The position numbers and the translations under genes are program-made. Of a DNA stretch of 64,000 bases, positions 43,858 through 52,857 are shown in pieces. The notes below the pieces were generated by a model. It made no database searches, had not been told where the DNA came from, and saw only the letters and a program-made list of their open reading frames with translations. Numbering within the stretch: position 1 is the first letter of the stretch; each line of letters starts with the position of its first letter. The DNA comes from Pseudomonas sp. JUb42 (GTDB lineage: Bacteria > Pseudomonadota > Gammaproteobacteria > Pseudomonadales > Pseudomonadaceae). The stretch lies in the NCBI RefSeq assembly GCF_024807945.1, contig NZ_JANUFD010000017.1, positions 1 through 64,000 on the forward strand, written 5' to 3'.

Positions 43858-44730
43858 ATGAAAGGCATTAAAGCGCTGTCGTTTTCCGCTGTTCTCGGTT
43901 CCGCCGTTCTGCTGAACGCGGTGTTCTCATTGTCGGCTTCGGCCGGGTTACTGGAGAAAGGTCGCAGCAGCGGCTTGACCGCCGGGATTGCCAATGAGCA
44001 GCCCTACGCCTACATCGGTACCGATGGCAAAGTCACCGGCGCCAATATCGAAGTCCTGCAGGCGATCCTCACGCCGCTGGGCATCAGCAAGATCGATACG
44101 CCGATCACCGATTTCGGCTCTCTGGTCCCCGGCCTTGCCGCCGGACGTTTCGATCTGATCGGCGCAGGCCTGTTCATCAACAGCGCCCGCTGCAAAGTGA
44201 TTGGCTACTCCAACCCGGTGACCCGCTCCGGCGGCGCCTTTATCGTCAAGGCCGGTAACCCGCTGAAGCTGCACAGCCTCAAGGACGTGGCCAGCAACGG
44301 CAAGGCGCGCCTGGCCACCCAACCGGGCAGCAACCAGGTGCAGGAGGCCAAGGACAGCGGCATTGCCACCGCCAACGTGGTGCTGTTCGACAAGGACACC
44401 GAAGCCGTCGCCGCTCTGGAAGCCGGTCGCGTCGACGTGGTGTATTTTCCCGATGCCGAAATCATCAGCCTGGTGAAGAAAACCAATAGCCCGACCATCG
44501 AACGCGCCCTGCCCTTCGAGCAGATCCCCGATGCCGAAGGCAAGCCGAGCTGGAATTACCACGCCTACGGCCTGCCGAAAAACGACCCTGCGTTCATCGC
44601 GGCCTTCAACGAACAACTGGCCAAGCTGCGCGCGTCCGGCGAGCTGCTGAAAATCCTGCAAAAGTACGGCTACACCGAAAATGAGCTGCCTGCGGCAGAT
44701 ATCACTGCCGAGCAGCGTTGCGCGCGTTGA
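43858..44730 (+). CDS. ehuB: EhuB-like polar amino acid/ectoine-binding protein
   Basis: A 290-residue periplasmic solute-binding protein of the EhuB (ectoine/hydroxyectoine) group. The signal peptide ends SASAGLLEKGR, then GIANEQPYAYIGTDGKVTGANIEVLQAIL and GLFINSARCKVIGYSNPV follow as in EhuB. The mature protein delivers substrate to EhuCDA. ATG 43858 opens the leader. Permease and ATPase genes follow after 223 bases that contain two REP elements, so binding-protein and permease levels may differ. The family is secure, but actual ectoine transport is doubtful because no eut genes are present. Confidence 0.85.
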   Translation: MKGIKALSFSAVLGSAVLLNAVFSLSASAGLLEKGRSSGLTAGIANEQPYAYIGTDGKVTGANIEVLQAILTPLGISKIDTPITDFGSLVPGLAAGRFDLIGAGLFINSARCKVIGYSNPVTRSGGAFIVKAGNPLKLHSLKDVASNGKARLATQPGSNQVQEAKDSGIATANVVLFDKDTEAVAALEAGRVDVVYFPDAEIISLVKKTNSPTIERALPFEQIPDAEGKPSWNYHAYGLPKNDPAFIAAFNEQLAKLRASGELLKILQKYGYTENELPAADITAEQRCAR

Positions 44731-44770
44731 GGCAACCCTGGCGCCAATATGATTTGCTATGACAATGGGC

Positions 44771-44836
44771 AGGAGCTGCCGACGGCTGCGAAAGCGAGGT
44801 ATAGGTTCGCCCCATTCGCAGCCTTCGGCAGCGCCT
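44771..44836. repeat. REP inverted pair, GGAGCTGCCGACGGCTGCGAA type
   Basis: AGGAGCTGCCGACGGCTGCG faces CGCAGCCTTCGGCAGCGCCT. A distinct fifth REP family, seen once, in the ehuB-ehuC gap. Confidence 0.8.
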
Positions 44837-44858
44837 GGCTGAATGAAATGCTTTTCCC

Positions 44859-44911
44859 GCAGGAGTGGCTTCAGCCGCGAGGGCGTCCTCCCGGCTAAAG
44901 CCGGTCCCACA
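44859..44911. repeat. REP, CCGGCTAAAGCCGGTCCCAC type
   Basis: CAGGAGTGGCTTCAGCCGCG faces CCGGCTAAAGCCGGTCCCAC, imperfect on the left arm. Second REP in the ehuB-ehuC gap. Confidence 0.8.
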
Positions 44912-44953
44912 TCCTGCACCTCCCACATGCCTTAACCCACACGAGTACAGGCC

Positions 44954-45637
44954 ATGTTCTTCGATTCTCCGGCCATGGATACGGCCCGCTTTATCGCCAG
45001 TCAACTGGCGAGCGGTGCCTGGGTCACGCTGAAGATCACTTTCTTCGCCGAGCTGATTGTATTGCTGCTGTCCTTCGTCATCGCCTTGATGCGCCTGTCG
45101 CCGTGGCGGGTCGTGCGTTGGGTGGCGACGCTGTATGTCGAGGTCCTGCGCGGGATTTCCGCCCTGGTCCTGCTGTTCTACCTGTTCTTTATCCTGCCGC
45201 TGTTCGGTATCAGCCTGTCGCCCATGACCACCGGGATACTCGGCCTGGGCCTGACCTTCTCGGCCTATGGGTCGGAGATCGTCCGCTCGGCCCTGGTCAA
45301 TGTCAGCCATGGCCAGCGTGATGCCGTGCGTGCCCTGGACTTCAGCCCGCTGACCGCTCTGCGCCGGATCATCCTGCCTCAGGCTCTGCCGTTCATGCTG
45401 CCACCGCTGGGTAACCAACTGGTGGAGCTGATGAAGACCACCTCGCTGGTCTCGCTGATTACCCTCACCGACCTGACCTTCTCCGGCGCGCAACTGGTCA
45501 CCACCCTGGGCCAGCAGAGCCTGATCTGGAGCATCGTGCTGGTCTGCTACTTCGTCATGGCCTGGCCGCTGAGCTGGGCGGTACGCCGCTACGAACAACA
45601 CATCAGCGCCTGGCGGCGTGCCGGGAGCAGCGCATGA
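44954..45637 (+). CDS. ehuC: Ectoine-type ABC permease EhuC
   Basis: A 227-residue HisM-type inner-membrane permease with about five helices and the EAA loop (SALVNVSHGQRDAVRALDFSPLTALRRIILPQALPFMLPPLGNQLV). It pairs with EhuD and the ATPase EhuA. Its stop overlaps the ehuD start (ATGA). The start MFFDSPAMDTARFIASQLASGAWVTL has only a weak ribosome site. Confidence 0.86.
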   Translation: MFFDSPAMDTARFIASQLASGAWVTLKITFFAELIVLLLSFVIALMRLSPWRVVRWVATLYVEVLRGISALVLLFYLFFILPLFGISLSPMTTGILGLGLTFSAYGSEIVRSALVNVSHGQRDAVRALDFSPLTALRRIILPQALPFMLPPLGNQLVELMKTTSLVSLITLTDLTFSGAQLVTTLGQQSLIWSIVLVCYFVMAWPLSWAVRRYEQHISAWRRAGSSA

Positions 45638-46284
45638 ATTTCGATTTCGCCTTTGCCTGGTCGATCGTCCCGGAACTGCTGCAAGGCCTGCTGGTGACAG
45701 TGCAAGTCGTGCTTCTCGGTTTTCTGCTGGCGGTACTGGTCGGCCTGCTGCTGGCGCTGGCACAACGCGCCCTCGGCAAGCTGCTGCCAAGGCTGTGCCG
45801 CGCCTACCTGAGCTTCTTTCGCAATACACCCTTGATGGTGCAACTCTACGTGCTGTTCTTCGCCCTGCCGCTTGCCGGTCTCACCTTGCCCGCCTTCAGC
45901 ACCGGAGTCATCGGTCTGGGTCTGTATTACGGCGCCTACATTGCCGAAGCCTTTCGCGGCGCCATCGACGGTGTTCCCGCCGGGCAATGGCAAGCCGCCC
46001 GGGCATTGGACTTCGACCCTGCTACCACCTGGCGCCGGATCATCCTGCCGCAGACCGTCAAACCCATGCTGCCGATCCTCGGCAACTACCTAATCGGCAT
46101 GTTCAAGGAAACGCCGCTGCTGGCGGTGATCACCATTCCCGAGCTGTTCCAGGCCGCCAAGCAGGTGGCAGGCATGACCTATCGCTACAACGAGCCCTAC
46201 ACCCTGATGGCGCTGATGTTCCTGCTGATCAGCGTGCCGACTTCCCTGTTCTTCAACTACCTGGAGCGCCGCCGCCATGTCTGA
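45634..46284 (+). CDS. ehuD: Ectoine-type ABC permease EhuD
   Basis: A 216-residue HisM-type permease (EAEAFRGAIDGVPAGQWQAARALDFDPATTWRRIILPQTVKPMLPILGNYLI gives the EAA loop). Paired with EhuC; overlaps ehuC by four and ehuA by eight bases, so translational coupling is likely. Signature segment RNTPLMVQLYVLFFALP is shared with amino acid permeases of this type. Confidence 0.86.
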   Translation: MNFDFAFAWSIVPELLQGLLVTVQVVLLGFLLAVLVGLLLALAQRALGKLLPRLCRAYLSFFRNTPLMVQLYVLFFALPLAGLTLPAFSTGVIGLGLYYGAYIAEAFRGAIDGVPAGQWQAARALDFDPATTWRRIILPQTVKPMLPILGNYLIGMFKETPLLAVITIPELFQAAKQVAGMTYRYNEPYTLMALMFLLISVPTSLFFNYLERRRHV

Positions 46285-47068
46285 TTTCGAACCCGTCCCG
46301 CGCATGGCACCCGCGCAGATCCAGCTGCACCAAGTGGTCAAGGATTTCGGTGCGACCAGGGTCATCGACCATCTCGACCTGAGCATCCCCCAGGGCCAGA
46401 AAGTCGCCCTGATCGGCCCCAGCGGCTCGGGCAAATCCACGGTCCTGCGCCTGATCAAGGGTCTGGAAAGCTACCAGCACGGCAGCATCGAAGTGGCCGG
46501 TGATCCGGTCCCGGCGCGTAAAAGCCGCTGGCGCTGGCCCGGCACGACCAAGCCTGCCGCGGTTCATCGGGTCGGCATGGTCTTTCAGCAATTCAACCTG
46601 TTCCCGCACCTGAGCGTGCGGGAAAACATCACCGAGGCGCCGCTTCAGGTACTGCAAGTCAGCCGTGAGGAAGCCCTGGATCGTGCCGCCCATTACCTGG
46701 GTCTGGTCGGGCTGGCGCACAAGGCCGATGCCTACCCCAGCCAGCTATCCGGCGGCCAACAGCAGCGTGTGGCCATCGCCCGCGCCCTGGCCATGCGTCC
46801 GCAAGTCATGCTGTTCGATGAAGTGACCTCGGCCCTCGATCCGGAACTGGTCGGCGAAGTACTGGCGGTGATCCGTGCCATCGCCCATGAGCAGCAGATG
46901 ACCATGCTGCTGGTCACCCACGAGATGAAATTCGCCCAGGATATCGCCGACCGGGTGCTGTTCATGGAAGGCGGACGCATCGTTGCCGACGGTTCTGCAG
47001 AACAAATCCTGCTCAATCCGGACAACGAACGTACCCGGCGGTTTCTCAATCGTGTAGAGCAGCGTTGA
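46277..47068 (+). CDS. ehuA: Ectoine-type ABC ATPase EhuA
   Basis: A 263-residue ATPase of a polar amino acid importer. Walker A GPSGSGKST, Q-loop VFQQFNLFPHLSV, signature LSGGQQQRVAIARAL, Walker B VMLFDEVTSALDPE and switch His in LLVTHEM are all intact. It has a short insertion after strand 3 (PVPARKSRWRWPGTTKP) compared with most members. Last gene of the ehuBCDA set. Confidence 0.9.
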   Translation: MSDFEPVPRMAPAQIQLHQVVKDFGATRVIDHLDLSIPQGQKVALIGPSGSGKSTVLRLIKGLESYQHGSIEVAGDPVPARKSRWRWPGTTKPAAVHRVGMVFQQFNLFPHLSVRENITEAPLQVLQVSREEALDRAAHYLGLVGLAHKADAYPSQLSGGQQQRVAIARALAMRPQVMLFDEVTSALDPELVGEVLAVIRAIAHEQQMTMLLVTHEMKFAQDIADRVLFMEGGRIVADGSAEQILLNPDNERTRRFLNRVEQR

Positions 47069-47263
47069 GCGAAAAATCACACCATCTGAAATAATTATAA
47101 AAATATATGAATTTATTAAAACAATAAAATACGTTTAATTCATAATTAACTTATTCCAAAAAAGACTTTCACTCCAGTTTTTTATAGAGATATGTTCACT
47201 CCATAGAGACCGACCCCATGCCTGGCGGAGGCCGTAACCCAAGCCCCCCAGGAGCAATCCCTC

Positions 47264-48364
47264 ATGAGTTCACCTCTGCACCAGAGCGCCGCCCTCGGCG
47301 CCCTTAGCCTGCCCAACCGCATCATCATGGCGCCGCTGGGCCGCGCCCGCTCCGACCACGATAATCGTCAGCCCCTGCCCCGCGTCCGCACTTACTACGA
47401 GCAGCGCGCCAGCGCCGGGCTAATCATCTCCGAAGCCACTCACGTATCCGCCGAAAGCGTCAGCCGCCCTGGTGGCTCGGCCATTCACGATGACGCTCAG
47501 GTCGAAGCCTGGAAGCCCGTCACGAAAGCGGTGCATGACGCAGGCGGGCGGATCTTCCAGCAACTGTTTCACCTAGGGCGCAAGGCGCACTCCTCGCGCC
47601 TGCCCGGCAACGCCCTGCCCGTCGCGCCTTCGGCCATTGCGGCCGTCGGTGAAGTACCGACCGCTGACGGCTTGCAACCCTTTCCCGTGCCGCGCGCCCT
47701 GAGCCGGGACGAAATCGCCCAACGGGTCAACGACTTCCGCCTGGCCGTACGCAACTCAGGCCGTGCCGGCTTCGATGGCGTGGAAATCCACGGCGCCAAC
47801 GGCTACCTGATCGATCAGTTCCTGCGTGACGGCAGCAATCAGCGTGACGATGACTACGGTGGCTCGGTGGAGAATCGCGCGCGCTTTCTGCTGGAGATAG
47901 TCGACGGCGCGATTGCCGAGTTGGGTGCGGCCCGGGTCGGCGTGCGGATCTCGCCGCATTTCGCCGTGGACGGCATCAGTGATAGCGACCCCGTTGCGCT
48001 CTACAGCCACGTCGCCCGGGAATTACAGGCACGCGCGATTGCCTATCTGCACCTGATCGAACCGGACGCCATCGCCCCGCAAAAGCGTTTGGCGCCAAGG
48101 CTGCGCGAGCTGTTCAAGGGTGCGCTGATTCTCGCCGGAGAGTTTGACCAGGACAGCGCACAACGGGCTATCGAACAGGGTCGTGCCGACTTTGTTGCCT
48201 TCGGCCGGTTGTTTATCGCCAATCCGGATCTGGTCGCGCGTTTTCGTCAACGGGCAGCACTCAATAGCGCCGACGAAGCCAGTTTCTACGTCGGCGGTGA
48301 CCAGGGCTATATCGATTATCCGTTTCTGCAAGACCTGCGCAGCAAACAGCCCCTCACAGCCTGA
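47264..48364 (+). CDS. Old Yellow Enzyme-family alkene reductase
   Basis: A 366-residue FMN-dependent ene-reductase (NemA/OYE-like) that reduces activated C=C bonds or nitro groups with NAD(P)H. Visible are LGALSLPNRIIMAPLGRARS, IFQQLFHLGRKAHS, GFDGVEIHGANGYLIDQFLRDGSNQRDDDYGGSVENRARFLLEIV and the late FVAFGRLFIANPDLV. It is preceded by a 195-base AT-rich stretch, so it probably has its own promoter. Followed 72 bases later by the LLM monooxygenase. Confidence 0.92.
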   Translation: MSSPLHQSAALGALSLPNRIIMAPLGRARSDHDNRQPLPRVRTYYEQRASAGLIISEATHVSAESVSRPGGSAIHDDAQVEAWKPVTKAVHDAGGRIFQQLFHLGRKAHSSRLPGNALPVAPSAIAAVGEVPTADGLQPFPVPRALSRDEIAQRVNDFRLAVRNSGRAGFDGVEIHGANGYLIDQFLRDGSNQRDDDYGGSVENRARFLLEIVDGAIAELGAARVGVRISPHFAVDGISDSDPVALYSHVARELQARAIAYLHLIEPDAIAPQKRLAPRLRELFKGALILAGEFDQDSAQRAIEQGRADFVAFGRLFIANPDLVARFRQRAALNSADEASFYVGGDQGYIDYPFLQDLRSKQPLTA

Positions 48365-48436
48365 CCCGGCTTAATTTCCAACGGGTCCGCGGACTTCCAA
48401 CAGGCCTCAACACATCCACTCACGAAGGACATGAAC

Positions 48437-49771
48437 ATGAGCAAACGTCAGCTGCATTTCGGCGCCATCCTCACCGGCGTCGGCACCGATCAACAGGAAT
48501 GGCTGCACCCGGAAATCCCCGGTGATGCCAGCATCAATATCGACTGGTACAAGCAACAGGCCCGGGCCGCCGAGGCCGCGCATTTTGACTTCGTGTTTAT
48601 CGTCGACAGCCCCTACATCACGCCTGACTCGGCGCCGCACTTCCTCAATCGCCTGGAGCCCCTGACGCTGCTTTCGGCCCTGGCCGGGGCCACTGACAAG
48701 ATCGGCCTGGTGGCGACCCTGACCACCTCCTACACCGAACCTTTCAACGTCGCCCGCCAGTTCGCCTCCCTGGACCAGATCAGCCACGGTCGCGCGGGCT
48801 GGAATGTGGTGACCACCGGGCTGGAAGGCGCGGCAGGCAACTTCGGCCGCGAGCAACATATCGATCACGGCGAGCGCTATCGCCGGGCTCTGGAGCATGT
48901 GCAGGTGGTTCAGGGCCTGTGGGACAGCTACGAGGACGACGCTTTTCCTCGCGACAAGGCCCACAAGCGCTTTATCGACCCGAGCAAGCAGCATCGCCTG
49001 AATCATCGCGGCGAGTTCTTCTCGGTCACCGGGCCGCTGAATATCTCCCGCTCGGCCCAGGGCCAGCCGGTGATTTTCCAGGCCGGGGTGTCTGAATCCG
49101 GGCGTAGCCTGGCAGCCAATATCGCCGAGGGAATTTTCGCCGGGGTCGATAACTTCGAGGACGCAAAGGAGTACTACGCCGACATCAAGAAGCGCACCGC
49201 CCAGGCTGGCCGCGATCCGGCGCAGGTTCTGCTGTTCCCCGGCATCAGCCCGATCATCGCCGATACCGATGAAGAGGCCCTGGCGATTCAGCGTGAGCGC
49301 GACGGCGAAATCGATCTAGGCAAAGCCTTGGTCCAACTGGGCCGCCCCTTCAACTACCACGATTTCAAGCAATACCAACTGGACGCCCCCTTCCCGGAAC
49401 TGGGCGATCTGGGCAGTAACGGTTATCGCGGCCATGCCGAACGCATCAAGCGTGTCGCCAAAGAGAAAGGCCTGACCTTGCGCGAAACCGCGCTACGCTT
49501 TGCCCGGCCGTTTACCGGTTTTGCCGGCTCGCCCCTGACCGTGGCCAACGAGATCGAGCGCTGGTTTACCGAGGGCGCAGTGGACGGCTTCAATATCCGC
49601 ATCGGCGCACCCAGCGAGTTCGCCCGTTTCACTGAGCAAGTCCTGCCGATCCTGCGCGAGCGCGGCCTGTTCCGCACTGAATACGAGACCAGCACCCTGC
49701 GCGGCCATCTGGGCATCGACGTCCCGCAGAACCGCCACAGCGTGCAGACGCTCCTGGCCGCCAGCGCCTGA
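48437..49771 (+). CDS. NtaA/DmoA-type FMN-dependent monooxygenase (LLM class)
   Basis: A 444-residue flavin-dependent monooxygenase of the NtaA/SnaA/DszA/DmoA branch of the luciferase family. Known members act on aminopolycarboxylates, thioethers or sulfur heterocycles using FMNH2. Visible are LHFGAILTGVGTDQQEWLHPEIP, ASLDQISHGRAGWNVVTTGLEGAAGNFG and PVIFQAGVSESGRSLAANIAEGIF. ATG 48437 is eight bases from AAGGA, while ATG 48431 is only two, so 48437 is preferred. It needs a flavin reductase partner, which is not adjacent. It lies between the OYE reductase and the TonB receptor. Confidence 0.9.
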   Translation: MSKRQLHFGAILTGVGTDQQEWLHPEIPGDASINIDWYKQQARAAEAAHFDFVFIVDSPYITPDSAPHFLNRLEPLTLLSALAGATDKIGLVATLTTSYTEPFNVARQFASLDQISHGRAGWNVVTTGLEGAAGNFGREQHIDHGERYRRALEHVQVVQGLWDSYEDDAFPRDKAHKRFIDPSKQHRLNHRGEFFSVTGPLNISRSAQGQPVIFQAGVSESGRSLAANIAEGIFAGVDNFEDAKEYYADIKKRTAQAGRDPAQVLLFPGISPIIADTDEEALAIQRERDGEIDLGKALVQLGRPFNYHDFKQYQLDAPFPELGDLGSNGYRGHAERIKRVAKEKGLTLRETALRFARPFTGFAGSPLTVANEIERWFTEGAVDGFNIRIGAPSEFARFTEQVLPILRERGLFRTEYETSTLRGHLGIDVPQNRHSVQTLLAASA

Positions 49772-49779
49772 CACCCTCT

Positions 49780-49800
49780 GCTGCCCCTGAGCGGGGCAGC
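49780..49800 (+). terminator. Weak hairpin after the LLM gene
   Basis: GCTGCCCC pairs with GGGGCAGC across a five-base loop nine bases after the stop, without a T tract. It may attenuate rather than stop transcription into the TonB receptor gene. Confidence 0.35.
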
Positions 49801-49879
49801 GCCTCACTGACTCTCACCTGACTTTGCCAGCTGTACCCGCACCAAGGGCCAGTGCCAGTTTTAATGGACTATTGCCGAC

Positions 49880-52312
49880 ATGCCCGACACTTTTACGCCT
49901 GCTGCACACAAGCCTTTCCCCTTTTCCGCCTTGACTGCTTCCCTGCTGCTGGCCGCCGCCTCGCCCTTCGCCGAAGCCGCCAGCGATGACACTCACCTGG
50001 ATACCGTCACAGTGATTTCCACCGGTGTACGCGGCCAGCAGCGCACGGTGGCCGACAGCCCGGCGCCCATCGATGTGATCAACAGCGACCAGTTGCTCAA
50101 GACCGGCCGCGCCGAGTTGTCCGAGGCAATTTCCAAGCTGCTGCCCTCGTTCAACTTCGGCACCAATATCGCGGGCTATAACTCGGTGACCCGCCCCCTG
50201 AGCAACCGCAGCCTGGGTCCGGCCTACACATTGGTATTGGTCAACGGCAAGCGGCGACACAATGGCGCCACCGGCCAGCGTGGCTCTATCGATAATAGCG
50301 GCGCCAATGCCGTGGATATCGATCTGATTCCGGTCAGCGCGGTGGACCATATCGAAGTGCTCAAGGACAGCGCCGCCGCTCAATACGGCTCGGACGCCGT
50401 GGCCGGGGTGATCAATATCATCCTCAAGTCCGGCAGTTCCGGCGGTCATCTGGAAAGCACCTACGGCAAGCTGTTTTCCGGCCAGGGCGAGAGCATCAAG
50501 GTGGCCGGTGACGAAGGTTTCAAGCTGGGCGAAAGCGGCTATTTTCACTTCGCCGCCGATGCCCGCAAGCGCGGTGATGCCTCGTGGAACGGCAAGGCTG
50601 ACAGCAGCGTCAAGGCCTTCAAGGACCCGGTCAAGGAAGCGGCCTGGGACCGGGTAGCGATCAAGAATGGCGACCCCGATCTCAAGGCCTTCAACCTGGC
50701 CTACAACGCCGAATTGCCGCTGGATAACCTGACCCTGTACTCCTTCTCCACCTACGGCGAACGCGATGCCGAGGCCGCCAACTATTTCCGCCTGCCCACC
50801 GGCACCGCAGCGGTGCCCGAGGTGTTCCCCGATGGTTACTACCCGCTGAACAATATCAAGGACCGCGACTACCAGTTCCTGTTTGGCGGCAAAGGTGAAG
50901 TGGCCGACTGGAACTGGGACCTGAGCACCACCTACGGGCGCAACAACGTTCATCACTCCAGCGACCTGAATATCAACCCGTCCCTGGGTACCGCGTCACC
51001 GACCAAATTCGATAACCTGGCAACCTTTCGCTTCGAGCAGTGGGTCAACAACCTCGACTTCACCCGTCGCTATGACAGCCTGTTCAACCTGACTTCACCG
51101 GTGCAGGTGTCGGCCGGGGTCGAGCATCGCTGGGAGCATTTCAGTACCTTTGCCGGGGAGCCGGACGCCTACATCACCGGCAGTTACCCGGCGGCGTCCG
51201 GCGCCCAGGCGGCAGTGACCATTCGCCCGGAAGATGAAGTCAGCCTGATCCGCAATAACTACGCGGGTTATCTGGACCTGGGTTTCGACCTCACTGAGCG
51301 CTGGTTCCTCGATGTGGCCGGGCGGGTCGAGCATTACGACGATGATTCCGGCAATACCTTCGGCCTGAAAGTGAACTCGCGCTATGAACTGACCGACAGC
51401 GTCGCCGTGCGCGGCACCGTCGGCACCGGTTTTCGTGCGCCTTCACTGACCCAGATCGGTTACACAGTGGCGGACAACCGGGTCGCCACCGACGTCAACG
51501 GCAACGTGGTCCCGGCTGTTACCCGCCTGACGCCCTCGGGCAGCAACCTGGCCAAGGCCCTCGGCGGCGATGACCTCAAGCCGGAGAAGTCGCGCAACGC
51601 CGGCCTGGGCCTGACCTGGCAACCGGCGCCACGCACCAGTATCACCGCCGATGCCTACCTGATCGATATCGACGACCGCATCGCCCTGACCAGCAATATC
51701 TACGACCAGGGCAATGGCGTGATCAACAGCATCCTGCGTGCCCAGGGCGTGCCCACCGGCACCTGGGTCAACTACTACACCAACGCCTTCGACACCCGCA
51801 CCCGCGGCCTGGATATCGTCGCCGACCACAGCACGCCACTGGACGCCTGGGGCGATGTGCGCTGGAGCCTGGGTTTCAACTGGAACAAGACCACCATCGA
51901 AGGCGTGCGCGATACCCCGTCATCCCTGAGCAATTCCGGTGTGGTACTGGTCGGTCGTGACCGTGAAGGCGACCTCACCGAAGCGTCGCCCAAGACCAAA
52001 TGGATTCTCGGCGCCAACTGGAAGCTCGACGACCTGGCGGTCAACCTGCAGACCAGCCGCTATGGCGCGGTCAAGACCCTGGCGGTCAACCCCACGGGCG
52101 ACCGCAGCTTCGGCGCCAAATGGATCACCGACCTGGACGTCAGCTACACCTTCATCGACCATCTGACCGTCAGCCTCGGCGGCACCAATATCTTCGATGT
52201 ACGCCCGGACAAACACGCGGTGTACAGCAACCTGGGCCTGGCGCCGTACGGCAACCCGCCGTTCTATCCGGGGGGTGGGTACTGGTATACGAAGATTGCC
52301 TATGATTTTTAA
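49880..52312 (+). CDS. TonB-dependent outer-membrane receptor
   Basis: An 810-residue receptor. The signal peptide ends about residue 33 (AEAASDD); the plug domain starts DTVTVISTGVRGQQRTVADSPAPIDVINSDQLLKTGRAELSEAISKLLPSFNF, and the barrel ends in the C-terminal strand with YTKIAYDF. No siderophore-uptake or Fur-box neighbour is seen. The setting after flavin enzymes, downstream of the ehu transporter, suggests uptake of an organic substrate rather than a siderophore, but this is inference. Confidence 0.9.
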   Translation: MPDTFTPAAHKPFPFSALTASLLLAAASPFAEAASDDTHLDTVTVISTGVRGQQRTVADSPAPIDVINSDQLLKTGRAELSEAISKLLPSFNFGTNIAGYNSVTRPLSNRSLGPAYTLVLVNGKRRHNGATGQRGSIDNSGANAVDIDLIPVSAVDHIEVLKDSAAAQYGSDAVAGVINIILKSGSSGGHLESTYGKLFSGQGESIKVAGDEGFKLGESGYFHFAADARKRGDASWNGKADSSVKAFKDPVKEAAWDRVAIKNGDPDLKAFNLAYNAELPLDNLTLYSFSTYGERDAEAANYFRLPTGTAAVPEVFPDGYYPLNNIKDRDYQFLFGGKGEVADWNWDLSTTYGRNNVHHSSDLNINPSLGTASPTKFDNLATFRFEQWVNNLDFTRRYDSLFNLTSPVQVSAGVEHRWEHFSTFAGEPDAYITGSYPAASGAQAAVTIRPEDEVSLIRNNYAGYLDLGFDLTERWFLDVAGRVEHYDDDSGNTFGLKVNSRYELTDSVAVRGTVGTGFRAPSLTQIGYTVADNRVATDVNGNVVPAVTRLTPSGSNLAKALGGDDLKPEKSRNAGLGLTWQPAPRTSITADAYLIDIDDRIALTSNIYDQGNGVINSILRAQGVPTGTWVNYYTNAFDTRTRGLDIVADHSTPLDAWGDVRWSLGFNWNKTTIEGVRDTPSSLSNSGVVLVGRDREGDLTEASPKTKWILGANWKLDDLAVNLQTSRYGAVKTLAVNPTGDRSFGAKWITDLDVSYTFIDHLTVSLGGTNIFDVRPDKHAVYSNLGLAPYGNPPFYPGGGYWYTKIAYDF

Positions 52313-52315
52313 CCG

Positions 52316-52687
52316 CTAAGGGTGATCCGCCTTCAAAAACTCCAGCAAGTCAGCAATCTTGTCATCGTCGCTGATGCCCCAGTAACTCATGCGCGTGCCA
52401 GGCACCACGGCGGTCGGGTCCTTGATAAAGGCTGGCAGGGTATCGGCGCCCCAGACAATGCCCGAGGCTTTCAATTGCGGGGTGTAGTTGTAGTCGGCGG
52501 TGCTCCCGGCCTTGCGCCCGAACAGACCGTTCAACTCCGGCCCGAATGCAGCGCGGGCTTCGGGGCCGACCTTGTGGCAACGATTGCAGATGCGCATGTA
52601 GGTCGCCTTGCCCGCCTCGAAATCGGCGGCATGGGAGGTGACGGTCAAGGCGGCCAGGGCCAGGGCGAACAGGGCCTTGGTTTTCAT
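52316..52687 (-). CDS. Small periplasmic class I cytochrome c
   Basis: A 123-residue cytochrome c with a signal peptide (ALFALALAALTVTSHA), the heme motif ICNRCHKVGPEARAAFGP, and a Met ligand probably in GTRMSYWGI. The sequence after the heme, GLFGRKAGSTADYNYTP, is typical of eukaryote-like cytochrome c2. It is convergent with the TonB receptor, three bases apart. It probably carries electrons to an oxidase or accepts them from a periplasmic dehydrogenase. Confidence 0.92.
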   Translation of the reverse strand: MKTKALFALALAALTVTSHAADFEAGKATYMRICNRCHKVGPEARAAFGPELNGLFGRKAGSTADYNYTPQLKASGIVWGADTLPAFIKDPTAVVPGTRMSYWGISDDDKIADLLEFLKADHP

Positions 52688-52768
52688 TGGGCAGATTCCG
52701 GACGTGCAAACTGGCAATGATGCCAGCTGTGGCGCAGGATTTCATTGATGCACGCTAATCTAATATTG

Positions 52769-52857
52769 TGGGAGCGAGGCTTGCCCGCGAAGAGGCCGGG
52801 ACAGCTGCACAATTTCCTTCAACCGGAATATGGCTTTCGCGTGCAAGCCTCGCTCTC
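52769..52857. repeat. REP pair, GGCTTGCCCGCGAA type
   Basis: GTGGGAGCGAGGCTTGCCCG faces CTTTCGCGTGCAAGCCTCGC. The right arm carries one change (GTG for GGG) and forms the left edge of composite repeat copy B. Confidence 0.82.

Noticed and set aside
43858..47068. Ectoine utilisation locus
   Set aside because: Only the transporter is present; none of the eut catabolic genes is found in the flanks.
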